Below, piece after piece: positions 52,220 through 61,792 of a stretch of DNA of 64,000 nt; position 1 is the first letter of the stretch; the number at the start of each line of letters is the position of its first letter. The notes beneath the pieces were generated by a model. That model was given only the letters and a program-made list of their open reading frames with translations, did not search any database and had not been told where the DNA came from. A program made the position numbers and the translations under genes. Source of the DNA: Crocinitomicaceae bacterium. GTDB lineage: Bacteria; Bacteroidota; Bacteroidia; Flavobacteriales_D; Crocinitomicaceae. The stretch is from positions 1-64,000 of the forward strand of contig JAIOZF010000006.1 of assembly GCA_021740745.1 (NCBI GenBank), in the 5' to 3' direction.

Positions 52220-53620
52220 TCAATCTTCGGTCAAATGTACAAATTCTTTGACATCTTGTAAGGTAGGATTTAATTCAAATATTTCTTTCGCTTTCTTTTT
52301 GTCATTTGCTGCGCAATTAGCGAATTTAATCAGCGCTTCATCTTTTCTGCCAAGCAACCATAATAGGTTCACTTCGAGTACAAGAGCAATGTCATTATCG
52401 TTAGTTGTTTCCAAGAAATCAACAATATAATTATACGCTTCAGGCAATGATCTTTCAACTAAAAGATCGGTATAATTCGTTAAGCATTCTTCATCTGTTG
52501 GATCCAGCGCCATGGAAAGCAGGTAAAAATCTTCTGCTTGTTTTAAGTCCTTCACTTTTTCATATGCACCCGCCAAAACATGGTATATTCCAGCATTTTC
52601 CGGATCCAATTCAGCCGCTTTATGAATTAAAACCAACGCTTCCTTCGTTCTTCCTTCAAGATCTTCAATAATTCCCAATCCTAACCAGGCATCCGGTAAC
52701 AAAGGCGCTAATTCTAAACTTCTTTTGTAGAAATGTTTCGCTAATTCAAACTCATTCAATTGTTCATGCGCCTCTCCAATGTAACAAAGAGCCATTGGGT
52801 CATCTCCATCGAGCTCCATGCATTTATGGAAATTTTCTATCGCCAACAAGTATTTTTCTTGTGACATATAGGCATTCCCCACATTGAAATAAACAGGGCC
52901 AAATTCTTCGTTGATTAAAATACAATAGTCATACGCCCAAATCGCCTTTTCATAGTTTTCCGATTTTGAATAGGCATTTCCTAGGTTGTACCATGCGGTG
53001 AAAGAATATGGATTTTCATCTATATAATTTGAATAACAATCGATTGCATTCGAATACTCTCCTAATTGGTCATAACAAAACGCAATTTCATAAATTGCTC
53101 CTTCATTATGAGGATTGTATTTCATTGCTTCTTTCAGAATATTGACAGCTGATTTAAAATCATTTGCACTTTCATATTCAATGGCCAAATCCAGGTAAAT
53201 TTCGTCTCTATCTTCAGGCTCTGATACTTTGATTGCTTCCAAAAAGTACTTGATGGCATTTTTGCTATCACGCAACTGACTAAATATAGAAGCCTTGGTC
53301 AATAAAAACTCAGCCGATGGACTTTCCCATTTTTCTATTTGCGCCAAGAGATTTAAGGCTTCTTTCAATTGTCCCATAGCAGAAATAGCTTGAGCCTTTC
53401 TCAAATGAAATAAGGGATTGTAAGAAAACTGTGTAATTGCATGCTCAGCGCAAGCTTTGGCTTTGGTGTATTGGCTGTTTACCAAATAATGATCAACTAA
53501 GGCTTCGAGACGATCACTGTCAAGAAAACCAATTGCATCACCCTTTAAATGTGCTTCGAAACGCTCCAGATCCTCGCTGAGATTTCCTTCGAAGTTTTCT
53601 TCGTCTTCATCGTCAAACAT
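52220..53620 (-). CDS. TPR-repeat protein
   Basis: A 466-residue cytosolic protein. An acidic start (MFDDEDEENFEG) is followed by about ten TPR units from residue 45 to 430, for example FTAWYNLGNAYSKSENYEKAIWAYDYCILI and PDAWLGLGIIEDLEGRTKEALVLIHKAAELDPEN. There is no signal peptide. Probably a protein-interaction scaffold. The comA ATG follows five bases after the stop. First gene of the TPR-comA-WD40 operon. Confidence 0.88.
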   Translation of the reverse strand: MFDDEDEENFEGNLSEDLERFEAHLKGDAIGFLDSDRLEALVDHYLVNSQYTKAKACAEHAITQFSYNPLFHLRKAQAISAMGQLKEALNLLAQIEKWESPSAEFLLTKASIFSQLRDSKNAIKYFLEAIKVSEPEDRDEIYLDLAIEYESANDFKSAVNILKEAMKYNPHNEGAIYEIAFCYDQLGEYSNAIDCYSNYIDENPYSFTAWYNLGNAYSKSENYEKAIWAYDYCILINEEFGPVYFNVGNAYMSQEKYLLAIENFHKCMELDGDDPMALCYIGEAHEQLNEFELAKHFYKRSLELAPLLPDAWLGLGIIEDLEGRTKEALVLIHKAAELDPENAGIYHVLAGAYEKVKDLKQAEDFYLLSMALDPTDEECLTNYTDLLVERSLPEAYNYIVDFLETTNDNDIALVLEVNLLWLLGRKDEALIKFANCAANDKKKAKEIFELNPTLQDVKEFVHLTED

Positions 53621-53699
53621 AACTCAATCTTTACACATGTAAGGTACACTAATTACTTTTGTCTATTTACAATTTTAACAATTGTTTTCAACAACAAAT

Positions 53700-53734
53700 A
53701 AACACCTTGCACTCTTAACGAATACAAGGTGTTT
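53700..53734. terminator. Hairpin terminator after typA
   Basis: A 10-bp perfect stem AAACACCTTG / CAAGGTGTTT with a 15-base loop, followed by T-rich sequence on both strands. It separates typA from the TPR-comA operon on the minus strand. Confidence 0.6.
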
Positions 53735-53758
53735 TATTACATTTTAAAATGTTCTATT

Positions 53759-55555
53759 TTATTTTCCTGAACGCTTACGCTCTGACTCCTTCAATAAAAC
53801 CTTACGGATACGCAAGTTTTCTGGCGTAACTTCAACATATTCATCTCCTTGAATGTATTCTAGACACTCTTCTAAACTAAATATTTTTGCTGGTGCTAAA
53901 CGTACTTTTTCATCTGCACCTGAAGAACGCATGTTTGACATTTTCTTCGTCTTGGTAACATTCACACACAAATCTCCAGCACGAGAATTTTCACCGATTA
54001 CTTGTCCTTCGTAGATATTCTCATTTGGATTAATGAAGAATTTACCTCTATCTTGTAAGTTATTCAAAGAGAAAGGAATGGAAACTCCTTGCTCCAATGA
54101 AATCATCGAACCGTTTTGGCGTCCTGGAATATCACCTTTATATGGTTGGTATTCTAAGAAACGGTGAGTCATAATCGCTTCACCGGCCGTTTGTGTCAAT
54201 AAATAGTTACGTAAACCAATGATTCCACGTGAAGGTATTTGGAATTGAATAACCATTCGTGTTCCTTTTGGCTCCATGTTTGTCATTTCACCTTTACGCT
54301 TCGTAACCGCCTCAACAGCTGTTCCTGAAAATTCTTCAGGTAAATCGATTGTTAACTCTTCAACTGGTTCACATTTTTTACCATCAATTTCTCTGATAAT
54401 TACTTGCGGTTGTCCCACTTGAAGTTCATAACCTTCACGACGCATTGTTTCAATCAAAACCGATAAGTGCAAGACACCACGACCAGAAACGATCCATTTG
54501 TCAGCTTTATCAGTTGCATCGACACGCATTGCTAGGTTTTTCTCTAACTCCTTAGTCAAACGATCTTGAATATGTCTAGAAGTAACTTTTTTACCTTCTT
54601 TTCCGAAGAATGGAGAATCATTGATAGAGAACAACATATTCATTGTTGGCTCATCCAATTGAATCGTATCCAATGGCTGTGGATCTTCAAAGTCACATAC
54701 ACAATCACCAATTTCAAAACCTTCGATTCCAGTGATGGCACAAATGTCACCTGCCTGAACAGATTCCACTTTTTCACGCGCTAATCCTGAGAATACGAAT
54801 ACTTCTTTAATACGGTGTTTTTCTTGTGTTCCATCACGTTTTTGCAAGATAATTTGTTGGTTTTCCTTAACGGTTCCACGACGTAAACAACCGATAGCGA
54901 TTCGTCCAACGTACGTTGAGAAATCCAATGAAGTGATCAACATTTGCGTGTTTCCTTCTTCGATTTTTTTCGGTGGGAAATACGTTAAAATCTCATCTAA
55001 AAGTGGAGCAATTGTGTCGGTAGGCTTTTTCCAATCTGTTGACATCCAACCATTTTTCGCAGAACCATAAATTGTAGCGAAATCCAATTGCTGTTCATTG
55101 GCATCTAATTCAAACATTAAATCAAATACTTTTTCATGAACTTCATCCGGTGTACAGTTTTCTTTGTCCACCTTATTAATCACAAGAAGTGGCTTTAACC
55201 CTAAAGCAAGGGCTTTACCAAGAACAAAACGCGTTTGAGGCATTGGACCTTCAAAAGCATCCACTAACAAACAAACACCATCCGCCATGTTTAAAACACG
55301 TTCAACTTCACCTCCAAAATCGGCGTGACCTGGAGTATCAATAATATTGATTTTTGTTCCTTTATAATAAACCGAAACGTTTTTCGAAACGATGGTAATT
55401 CCACGTTCACGTTCCAAGTCATTATTATCCATGATTAATTCACCAGTTGGACGATCACGTTCATTTAAAACTGCTCCAGCTTCAATCATTTTATCAACCA
55501 AAGTAGTCTTACCGTGGTCAACGTGTGCAATAATTGCAATATTTCTAATTTCCAT
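53759..55555 (-). CDS. typA: Translational GTPase TypA/BipA
   Basis: A ribosome-binding GTPase involved in stress and cold adaptation and 50S assembly. The 598 residues have G1 AHVDHGKTT (10-18), G2 in ERERGITI, G3 DTPGHADFGGEV and G4 NKVD (about 127-130). Domain II and the EF-G-like domains III and V follow, then the BipA-specific C-terminal domain (SMISLEQGVSIPFSLNNLQDRG, NSRAGDLCVNVTKTKKMSNMRSSGADE). Located 25 bases after the DEAD-box helicase gene. Confidence 0.97.
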   Translation of the reverse strand: MEIRNIAIIAHVDHGKTTLVDKMIEAGAVLNERDRPTGELIMDNNDLERERGITIVSKNVSVYYKGTKINIIDTPGHADFGGEVERVLNMADGVCLLVDAFEGPMPQTRFVLGKALALGLKPLLVINKVDKENCTPDEVHEKVFDLMFELDANEQQLDFATIYGSAKNGWMSTDWKKPTDTIAPLLDEILTYFPPKKIEEGNTQMLITSLDFSTYVGRIAIGCLRRGTVKENQQIILQKRDGTQEKHRIKEVFVFSGLAREKVESVQAGDICAITGIEGFEIGDCVCDFEDPQPLDTIQLDEPTMNMLFSINDSPFFGKEGKKVTSRHIQDRLTKELEKNLAMRVDATDKADKWIVSGRGVLHLSVLIETMRREGYELQVGQPQVIIREIDGKKCEPVEELTIDLPEEFSGTAVEAVTKRKGEMTNMEPKGTRMVIQFQIPSRGIIGLRNYLLTQTAGEAIMTHRFLEYQPYKGDIPGRQNGSMISLEQGVSIPFSLNNLQDRGKFFINPNENIYEGQVIGENSRAGDLCVNVTKTKKMSNMRSSGADEKVRLAPAKIFSLEECLEYIQGDEYVEVTPENLRIRKVLLKESERKRSGK

Positions 55556-55580
55556 AAAAACTAAAAGAAAATCGTTTTAA

Positions 55581-57650
55581 TTAAGAATTTTTATTGAATG
55601 GTTTACCAAAAGTTCTTGGTCGGCCACCACCGCTTGAGCTAGATCCTCCTTCACGACGGCTTCCGCCTTCGCTTCGTCCACCTTCTCTGCGACTGCTGCT
55701 TCCATATCCACTTCCACCGTCTCTGCTTCTTCCACCTTCACTTCTGTTTCCACCTTCACTTCGGTTTCCACCTTCGCTTCTGTATCCACCTTCACGACGA
55801 TTTCCAAATCCACCTTCTCTGCTAGAACCGCCTTCACGACTTGATCCACCTTCACGGTTAAAACCACCTTCACGTCGTGCTCCACCATCTCTGCTAGAAC
55901 CACCACCGTCACGTCGTTTAAATCCACCATCTCTTCCTCCACCATCACGGTTTCCAGAGAATTTACCACCGAAAGAACCTCCGTCACGACGACCACCGCC
56001 ACCGCCACTGCGATTTCCACTTGGTTTATTCTTCGTTATTTCGATGTTTACATCATGACCTTCGTAATTCGAGCCATTCACTTTAGCGATGATATTTTCT
56101 GCGTATTCGTTATCCGCTTCAAAGAATGAATAAGAAGTCATTATATCGATACGTCCTACAGATGCAGAATTCAATCCAGTTGCATCACAAATTAAACGCA
56201 ATAAACCACCAGGATTCAATCCATCACGACGACCGATGCTTACAAAGAAACGTGTTTTACCACTTTCAGTTTCATCATCGCGTTCACGTCTTTTACCACG
56301 TTCTTCGCCACGATCATCTGATTTTCCAGCTGCAGCATTCAAATCACCAGCTCTTTCGTAATATTCAATAAAACGATTAAATTCAGTTGATACGAAATGT
56401 TTGATTACTTCTTCTTTTGAAAGATCTTCAAATTTAGCCATGATAGTTGGCATAAATTTCTGAATGTCTTTTTCGCGTACTTCTGCATCAATTACTTTGT
56501 TGATTAATTTCAACAATTGAATCTCACAGATCTCTTCTGCATTTGGAACTGTACCCAATGTAAAAGTTGTACGCATTTGACGCTCAATTGCTCTAATTTT
56601 TCCACTTTCACGTGTATTAATTAAAACAAGCGATTCACCTTTACGTCCCGCACGTGCTGTACGACCACTTCGGTGAGTATAATTTTCAATATCGTCAGGA
56701 AGGTTATAATTGATAACATGTGTAATGTTGTCAATATCCAATCCACGTGCAGCAACATCCGTTGCAACCAATATTTGTAAATCTTTTTTTCTGAATCGAT
56801 CCATTACACGGTCACGTTGTGCTTGAGATAAATCTCCATGCAACGGTTCTGCGTTGTATCCTTCTTTCGCTAATTTCTCAGCAACACTTCCAGTTTCCTG
56901 GCGTGTTCTACAGAAAATAAGACCATAAATTTCCGGATTGAAATCAATCAATCGTTTCACAGCTGCGTAACGATCTCTTTCTTTCACCACATAATAAATG
57001 TGATCGATGTTTTCGTTACTTTGGTTTTTGTGACCGATAGCCACTTCCAATGGTTCATGCATGTATGTCTTTGCAATACGCGCTACTTCAGCAGGCATTG
57101 TTGCAGAGAACAACCATACATTTTTCTTTTCTGGTGTTGTTTCCAATATCGCATCGATATCTTCTTTGAACCCCATGTTTAGCATTTCATCCGCTTCATC
57201 TAATACCACATACTCAACGTCAGCTAAAGAAATAGCTTTTCTGTTGATTAAGTCCATTAAACGTCCTGGTGTTGCTACAATTACAGATGCTCCTCTTTTG
57301 ATGTCGGACATCTGTTTACGAATATCTGTACCCCCATAAACAGCTACGATAGCTATCTTCAGATGTTTAGAGTAAGATTCCAGATCTTTTGCAATTTGCA
57401 AGCAGAGTTCACGCGTTGGGCAGATTACCAAGCCTTGCGGCGTTCTTGCGTGATTTTCAATGTTGTTCACTAATGGTAGACCAAACGCTGCGGTCTTACC
57501 TGTTCCTGTTTGAGCTAAACCAACAAAATCGCTATCCTTACCTAATAGGTGTGGAATGGCTTTTTCTTGGATGGGAGTCGGTGCTTCAAACCCCAGTTCT
57601 TGTAACGACTTCAGCACCTCACTCTTTAGCCCGAGTTCCTCAAATGTCAT
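55581..57650 (-). CDS. DEAD-box RNA helicase with DbpA domain and RGG-like tail
   Basis: A 689-residue helicase. Q-motif FEAPTPIQEKAIP, Walker A AQTGTGKT (about 44-51), PTRELC, DEAD in VLDEADEML, SAT, and HRSGRTARAG are all present. A DbpA-type RNA-binding domain lies at about 465-545 (RFFVSIGRRDGLNPGGLLRLICDATGL). The last 140 residues are a low-complexity tail of (R/S)(E/D)GG and GGG units, which should bind RNA and promote condensates. Probably acts in ribosome assembly and cold adaptation, as CsdA/DeaD does. The tail's base bias makes long false frames in other reading frames. Confidence 0.95.
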   Translation of the reverse strand: MTFEELGLKSEVLKSLQELGFEAPTPIQEKAIPHLLGKDSDFVGLAQTGTGKTAAFGLPLVNNIENHARTPQGLVICPTRELCLQIAKDLESYSKHLKIAIVAVYGGTDIRKQMSDIKRGASVIVATPGRLMDLINRKAISLADVEYVVLDEADEMLNMGFKEDIDAILETTPEKKNVWLFSATMPAEVARIAKTYMHEPLEVAIGHKNQSNENIDHIYYVVKERDRYAAVKRLIDFNPEIYGLIFCRTRQETGSVAEKLAKEGYNAEPLHGDLSQAQRDRVMDRFRKKDLQILVATDVAARGLDIDNITHVINYNLPDDIENYTHRSGRTARAGRKGESLVLINTRESGKIRAIERQMRTTFTLGTVPNAEEICEIQLLKLINKVIDAEVREKDIQKFMPTIMAKFEDLSKEEVIKHFVSTEFNRFIEYYERAGDLNAAAGKSDDRGEERGKRRERDDETESGKTRFFVSIGRRDGLNPGGLLRLICDATGLNSASVGRIDIMTSYSFFEADNEYAENIIAKVNGSNYEGHDVNIEITKNKPSGNRSGGGGGRRDGGSFGGKFSGNRDGGGRDGGFKRRDGGGSSRDGGARREGGFNREGGSSREGGSSREGGFGNRREGGYRSEGGNRSEGGNRSEGGRSRDGGSGYGSSSRREGGRSEGGSRREGGSSSSGGGRPRTFGKPFNKNS

Positions 57651-57672
57651 TCTATGTATTTAAAATTGGCTG

Positions 57673-57680
57673 CAAAGGTA
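57673..57680 (-). promoter_or_regulatory. -7 element for the DEAD-box helicase gene
   Basis: TACCTTTG on the minus strand, 22 bases before the ATG at 57650. Confidence 0.45.
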
Positions 57681-57760
57681 CGTATAAAAAAGTCACTTTC
57701 GACAGAGAGCCTTAAATCAGCCTAATAATAAAGTGTTGATTACAGTTGAATTGTGAAATA

Positions 57761-58165
57761 TTAACCTTTCGATTCTTCACTTGAATCAGGTTTTAAGTCG
57801 GCAGGTTGATCTAATTTCTCAGTCACCTCTTCTGTATCGGAAGGCAAATTGATCGGCATGTGAGACTGACGAGGTGGATCGAATTTAACTGCATTATCTA
57901 AATCACTCACATATTGATCAAGAGGACGCTGAATATCTTGCGCTGTTTCTTGAATTAATCCGGTTAAATTTAAATCCTTTTTCATGTCCATTCCAGACTT
58001 CTTAATTTCACTCTGCAATTCGCTCGACGCATCTTTAATTTGACGAATCGTGCGGCCGAATGTGCGCGCAATTCCAGGAATACTCTTTGAACCAAAGAAT
58101 ATCAAAATAAAAGCGAGAATCAAAAGAACCTCCGAACCAGCAATATCATTCAGAAAAAGAAGCAT
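57761..58165 (-). CDS. tatA: Sec-independent translocase subunit TatA/TatE
   Basis: A 134-residue protein. One membrane helix (about 12-25, VLLILAFILIFFGSKSIPGIAR) carries the FGSKSIPGIAR hinge, which is the FGxxxLP-like TatA motif. An amphipathic helix and a long charged, Pro-rich tail follow. It would form the channel for folded proteins. No tatC is present in the window. The promoter element lies at 58181-58188. Confidence 0.9.
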   Translation of the reverse strand: MLLFLNDIAGSEVLLILAFILIFFGSKSIPGIARTFGRTIRQIKDASSELQSEIKKSGMDMKKDLNLTGLIQETAQDIQRPLDQYVSDLDNAVKFDPPRQSHMPINLPSDTEEVTEKLDQPADLKPDSSEESKG

Positions 58166-58180
58166 TATTTACCTTTTTGA

Positions 58181-58188
58181 CAAAGTTA
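58181..58188 (-). promoter_or_regulatory. -7 element for tatA
   Basis: TAACTTTG on the minus strand, 15 bases before the ATG at 58165. Confidence 0.45.
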
Positions 58189-58222
58189 ACAATAAAATAC
58201 GTCTTCAATTGTATGACTCAGG

Positions 58223-58999
58223 TTATTTAACCGTTTGCAGTTTTTCGACCATTTTAAGCACTGTTCGTCTGGGTAAAATTGGCAACATGAAATTGATTAA
58301 GAATTTCATTTGTCCATCTGTTATAACCACCAATTTCCCTTTCTCCATAGCCGCATAACCTTTCAAGGAGGTTGAAGATGCCGTTGCCGCTCTTTTAAAC
58401 AAGTCACTACTTCCCATTCCTGCAGCTGCTTCGAAACCTGTTTTAACTGGACCTGGACAAAGCGCTGTGACAGTAACCCCATGTCGTCGAACTTCTTGAT
58501 CTAATCCAAAAGAAAAAGAATTTACAAATGCTTTTGTGGCAAAATAAGTTGTTTGAAGCGGTCCAGGTAAAAAACCCGCCGAACTTGATGTGTTTAAAAT
58601 TTTACCACCACCATTTTTAATCATTTCTGGTAATAAACAGTGCGTTAATTCAACCAAAGCAATCATATTTAACTGCATCATCTCCAATTCCTTCTGAAGA
58701 GATCGCTCATGTAAATTCCCATAACCGCCTAATCCAGCGTTATTCATTAAAATATCTACTTTAAGTCCTCTTGATTGAATTTCTTGATAGACTGTGCTCC
58801 CTGCGCCTTGCTTCATCAAATCTGCAACAATAATATGTACCTCAATATTATGCTGACTCTCCAATTCTGATTTCAATTTTTCCAATTCATCTTCCCTTCT
58901 AGCGACAATAATTAAATCCCCTCCTTTTGAAGCGTGAATTCTTGCTAATTCTTTTCCAATTCCACTTGTTGCTCCGGTTATTAATGCTGTATTTTTCAT
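58223..58999 (-). CDS. SDR-family oxidoreductase (DltE/YqjQ-like)
   Basis: A 258-residue short-chain dehydrogenase. Cofactor loop TGATSGIG (8-15), NNAGLGGYG (about 86-94), catalytic serine in NTSSSAGFLPG, and Y-x3-K in TTYFATKAF are all intact, unlike the SDR at 34794. An R after the first strand (VARREDE) favours NADP. Located 17 bases after the TetR gene, so it is probably the target of that repressor. Substrate unknown. Confidence 0.9.
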   Translation of the reverse strand: MKNTALITGATSGIGKELARIHASKGGDLIIVARREDELEKLKSELESQHNIEVHIIVADLMKQGAGSTVYQEIQSRGLKVDILMNNAGLGGYGNLHERSLQKELEMMQLNMIALVELTHCLLPEMIKNGGGKILNTSSSAGFLPGPLQTTYFATKAFVNSFSFGLDQEVRRHGVTVTALCPGPVKTGFEAAAGMGSSDLFKRAATASSTSLKGYAAMEKGKLVVITDGQMKFLINFMLPILPRRTVLKMVEKLQTVK

Positions 59000-59016
59000 A
59001 AACTTCTTCTAAATAG

Positions 59017-59583
59017 TTAAATTTTGTTTTTAGAAATTGCATCCCATGCCATTTCAAATAATCGATTTTTGAATTCTGTATCTTCTTGTGTTTCTTTAAA
59101 TAATCTTAAGTAACGAACTGCTGTTTCAACCATTCCTGACATCGTTTGAAAAACAAGTGTTGAAGGTACTTGTTTGAAAATATCTTCATCAATTCCTTTT
59201 TGTGCTAATTCCAAACTCATTTGAACATAGCCATGGGATTTTTCTAACTCTAGCGAATAATAAGGTGAGTTTTCAAACTGCTGCATGAAGTCAAAATCAT
59301 CTGGATTCTCCAAGTTCCACTCAACCGCCGCTAACCAAAGCGTATAAATACTCTCTTTTAAGGTTGCACCTTTGTAAACTTGACTTGTTGAGTAAACAAA
59401 AAGTCGATCCTTTAAATCTAAATACATCGCATTTATCAATACCTCTTTGGTGGGGAAGTAATGAAACAGTATTCCATTACTCACCCCAGCTTCTTTTGCA
59501 ATTCGTGCAGTAGGTGTTCCATAGAAACCATTCACAGCAAATAAGCGCTTCGCAGTATGCATGAGTAAGGTCCGTTTATCCAT
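59017..59583 (-). CDS. TetR/AcrR-family regulator of the SDR operon
   Basis: A 188-residue regulator with a clear helix-turn-helix (about 8-50): HTAKRLFAVNGFYGTPTARIAKEAGVSNGILFHYFPTKEVLI. The C-terminal domain resembles the TetR_C group found with lipid or fatty-acid regulators, but the ligand is not predictable. A palindrome at 59617-59630 upstream of its own promoter suggests autoregulation together with the SDR gene. Confidence 0.9.
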   Translation of the reverse strand: MDKRTLLMHTAKRLFAVNGFYGTPTARIAKEAGVSNGILFHYFPTKEVLINAMYLDLKDRLFVYSTSQVYKGATLKESIYTLWLAAVEWNLENPDDFDFMQQFENSPYYSLELEKSHGYVQMSLELAQKGIDEDIFKQVPSTLVFQTMSGMVETAVRYLRLFKETQEDTEFKNRLFEMAWDAISKNKI

Positions 59584-59596
59584 TCATTTTTTTCTG

Positions 59597-59604
59597 CAAA
59601 TATA
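59597..59604 (-). promoter_or_regulatory. -7 element for the tetR-SDR operon
   Basis: TATATTTG on the minus strand, 13 bases before the ATG at 59583. Confidence 0.45.
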
Positions 59605-59616
59605 TAAAAACAATCG

Positions 59617-59630
59617 ACTGATTAGTCAGT
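59617..59630. promoter_or_regulatory. TetR operator candidate (ACTGA-TTAG-TCAGT)
   Basis: A 14-bp dyad with perfect 5-bp arms, 12 bp upstream of the -7 element, covering the -33 zone. ACTGAnnnnTCAGT-type dyads are common TetR-family targets. Confidence 0.55.
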
Positions 59631-59682
59631 TTTACCGCGAAAAGTACTTTATTATGAAAATTTCAACAATTAAAAAATTTGA

Positions 59683-60117
59683 TTAGTATCCTGCCTTTTC
59701 TTTCGGATACGCATTGAATGTTCCAGCACCTTTTGATACAATCAAACCTTCTTGATTGTAGATCAGCGCCTCCATAAAAACAATACGACTACCGGCTTTT
59801 AATAAACTTGATTCAGCAATTAACTTATCTCCCAATTTAACAGGGTTTAAAAAAGAAATATTCATGTCTACTGTTGAAACAACTTTATCAAAGTTACAGG
59901 TATGCGATAATGCGCCGACTCCTAGCACTGCATCCATAAGTGCAGCAATTAATCCGCCATGAGCAGCATTTACTGTTGCAAGATGCTTTTCTTGAATTTC
60001 AATTGTATACTTTACGACTCCCGCTGAATGAATAAAAAATTCCATTCCAATCAAGTCACCAAAAGAATTGTTAGCGATATATTTTAAGATGAGTGGATGC
60101 TCATTGAGGTTAGGCAT
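59683..60117 (-). CDS. PaaI-type hotdog-fold thioesterase
   Basis: A 144-residue acyl-CoA thioesterase. The hotdog pattern HGGLIAALMDAVLGVGA (about 65-82) has the conserved catalytic Asp. VSTVDMNISFLNPVKLGDKLIAES gives the central strands. The ATG at 60117 lies within the last codons of the MscS gene, so they are coupled. The frame extends to GTG 60141, but MPNLNEHPLI is the normal start of the family. Confidence 0.87.
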   Translation of the reverse strand: MPNLNEHPLILKYIANNSFGDLIGMEFFIHSAGVVKYTIEIQEKHLATVNAAHGGLIAALMDAVLGVGALSHTCNFDKVVSTVDMNISFLNPVKLGDKLIAESSLLKAGSRIVFMEALIYNQEGLIVSKGAGTFNAYPKEKAGY

Positions 60118-60946
60118 TGTTTTGATTTTTGAGATGAACACTCATTTGTGGGAAAGGGAAATTTAGTCCCAACTGTTTAAATTCGCGGTAAACTTTTTCA
60201 TTCATATCAAAAAATACCTCGTTATAGTTGTCAACGTGGGTCCACACCCTTAGTGTTAAATCAACGGAAGAAGAATTCAACAAGGCCACTCCAATATATG
60301 GTTCGGGATCTTTTTCGATTCTTTCATCTTCTAAAGCAAATTTCATCAATGCTTTTTTAGCAACATCAATATCATCGCCATAAGAAATGCTAATTACCCA
60401 ATCCACTCTCCTAATTTCAGCTTTCGTAAAATTGATAATATTCCCATTTGCGACAGCACCATTGGGAAGGATAATAACTTTATTATCGACCGTATATAAA
60501 TAGGTGTTAAAAATCTGAATTTCTTTCACTATACCTTTTTCACCTTGAGCCATAATTAAATCTTCAACTTTGAACGGTTTCAAGACGAGAATCATTACTC
60601 CTCCAGCAAAATTTGAAAGGGTACCTGAAAATGCCATACCAATTGCTAGACCTGCTGCACCTAGCAATGCAACAAAAGAAGTCATTTCAATTCCTATTTG
60701 AGAAATTGCTGTTATAACCACTAATATTTTCATTACCATGGAAAGGAAACTAGTTAAGAAAGTGACCAATCCTTCATCTGTATTGCTTTTACGAAGAACA
60801 TTTTTAATTCCCTTCGAAAGTATCTTTGCCAACCAAAAACCAGCAAAAAGAATAATTACACACACAAGTAAATTTGTTCCCATTCGAACTAAAAACTGAT
60901 TCACATCAGTATAACTCACTCCAAATAATTCTTTTAACCACTCCAT
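60110..60946 (-). CDS. mscS: MscS-family mechanosensitive channel
   Basis: A 278-residue channel, the normal MscS length. Three helices lie at about 23-46, 62-84 and 88-120. The third is the Gly/Ala-rich pore helix (LLGAAGLAIGMAFSGTLSNFAGG). The beta domain is marked by GIVKEIQIFNTYLYTVDNKVIILPNGAVANGNIINFT. The C-terminal cage ends PFPQMSVHLKN. It releases solutes under osmotic downshock. A second, minimal MscS lies at 23010. Confidence 0.95.
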   Translation of the reverse strand: MEWLKELFGVSYTDVNQFLVRMGTNLLVCVIILFAGFWLAKILSKGIKNVLRKSNTDEGLVTFLTSFLSMVMKILVVITAISQIGIEMTSFVALLGAAGLAIGMAFSGTLSNFAGGVMILVLKPFKVEDLIMAQGEKGIVKEIQIFNTYLYTVDNKVIILPNGAVANGNIINFTKAEIRRVDWVISISYGDDIDVAKKALMKFALEDERIEKDPEPYIGVALLNSSSVDLTLRVWTHVDNYNEVFFDMNEKVYREFKQLGLNFPFPQMSVHLKNQNNA

Positions 60947-61012
60947 TGAAATAATTTTTATACAAATTTAATCATCTGTCAACACTTTTAGTTAACTGAT
61001 TGATTTTCATTT

Positions 61013-61020
61013 TACATTTG
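61013..61020 (+). promoter_or_regulatory. -7 element of the ydcF-like gene, probably leaderless
   Basis: TACATTTG, four bases before the ATG at 61025. Confidence 0.5.
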
Positions 61021-61024
61021 CACT

Positions 61025-61792
61025 ATGTTTTTCCTGCTTTCGAAATTGCTCTTGTTTTTGTTATCGCCTGCTACATGGTTGATGACTTGTTTCCTTGGCG
61101 CTTTATTTTTGAAACGTGAACAATGGAGAAAGAGATTGAAATGGTCTGCATTAGTCATTTTTATTGTTTTTAGTAACAACGTTCTATTTCTAGAATTTTG
61201 CAGACTTTGGGAAGTCCCTGGCAAACGAATGGAACATATGGGAAAATACGATGTAGGTATCGTTCTAACGGGAATGGCTGAGTACAATAATGATTTATCG
61301 GTGTTAAGTGTTCGTCGCGGTGCCGATCGCATTTGGCAAGCGATAACTTTATACAAAAAAGGTAAGATTTCAAAAATATTCATCAGTGGTGACCACGGTT
61401 ATGTGACAGATCGTGGATTGCATGAAGCGAAACAATTCAAAGCGGTACTTGTTGACTGGGGAATTCCTGAAACAGACATTATAACTGAAGACCTTTCGAA
61501 AAACACTTACGAGAATGCCGTTGAAACAAAAAAAATTCTCCAACGATCTTATCCTCATTTGCAAAAACGCTTACTGATTACTTCAGGTTTACACATGAAA
61601 CGAGCAGCAGCATGTTTCGATAAAATTGATTATTCATGTGATACCTACTCTACCGATTTGCACACCGGAAAAAAACGCACTTATTATTGGGATCAATACA
61701 TTGTTCCTGATTTCAGTGTGTTTGTTGATTGGACGAAAATAACAAAAGAATGGTTCGGCTATTTAACATATGATATTGTTGGCTACTTGTGA
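61025..61792 (+). CDS. YdcF/SanA/ElyC-family (DUF218) protein
   Basis: A 255-residue protein. Two N-terminal hydrophobic segments (about 2-27 and 38-56) place the DUF218 domain outside the inner membrane. Domain motifs are VGIVLTGMAEYN, RRGADRIWQAITLYKKGKISKIFISGDHG, TEDLSKNTYENAVETKKIL and LLITSGLHMKRAAACF. Relatives (ElyC, SanA) act in envelope and peptidoglycan homeostasis. It overlaps the AlkB gene (GTGA). Confidence 0.9.
   Translation: MFFLLSKLLLFLLSPATWLMTCFLGALFLKREQWRKRLKWSALVIFIVFSNNVLFLEFCRLWEVPGKRMEHMGKYDVGIVLTGMAEYNNDLSVLSVRRGADRIWQAITLYKKGKISKIFISGDHGYVTDRGLHEAKQFKAVLVDWGIPETDIITEDLSKNTYENAVETKKILQRSYPHLQKRLLITSGLHMKRAAACFDKIDYSCDTYSTDLHTGKKRTYYWDQYIVPDFSVFVDWTKITKEWFGYLTYDIVGYL

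Noticed and set aside
55577-56058. Long open frames on both strands (147 residues minus, 154 residues plus) over the helicase tail
   Set aside because: They are frame shadows of the GG/RE-rich low-complexity tail of the DEAD-box gene; composition is only P/R/L or V/E/K repeats.
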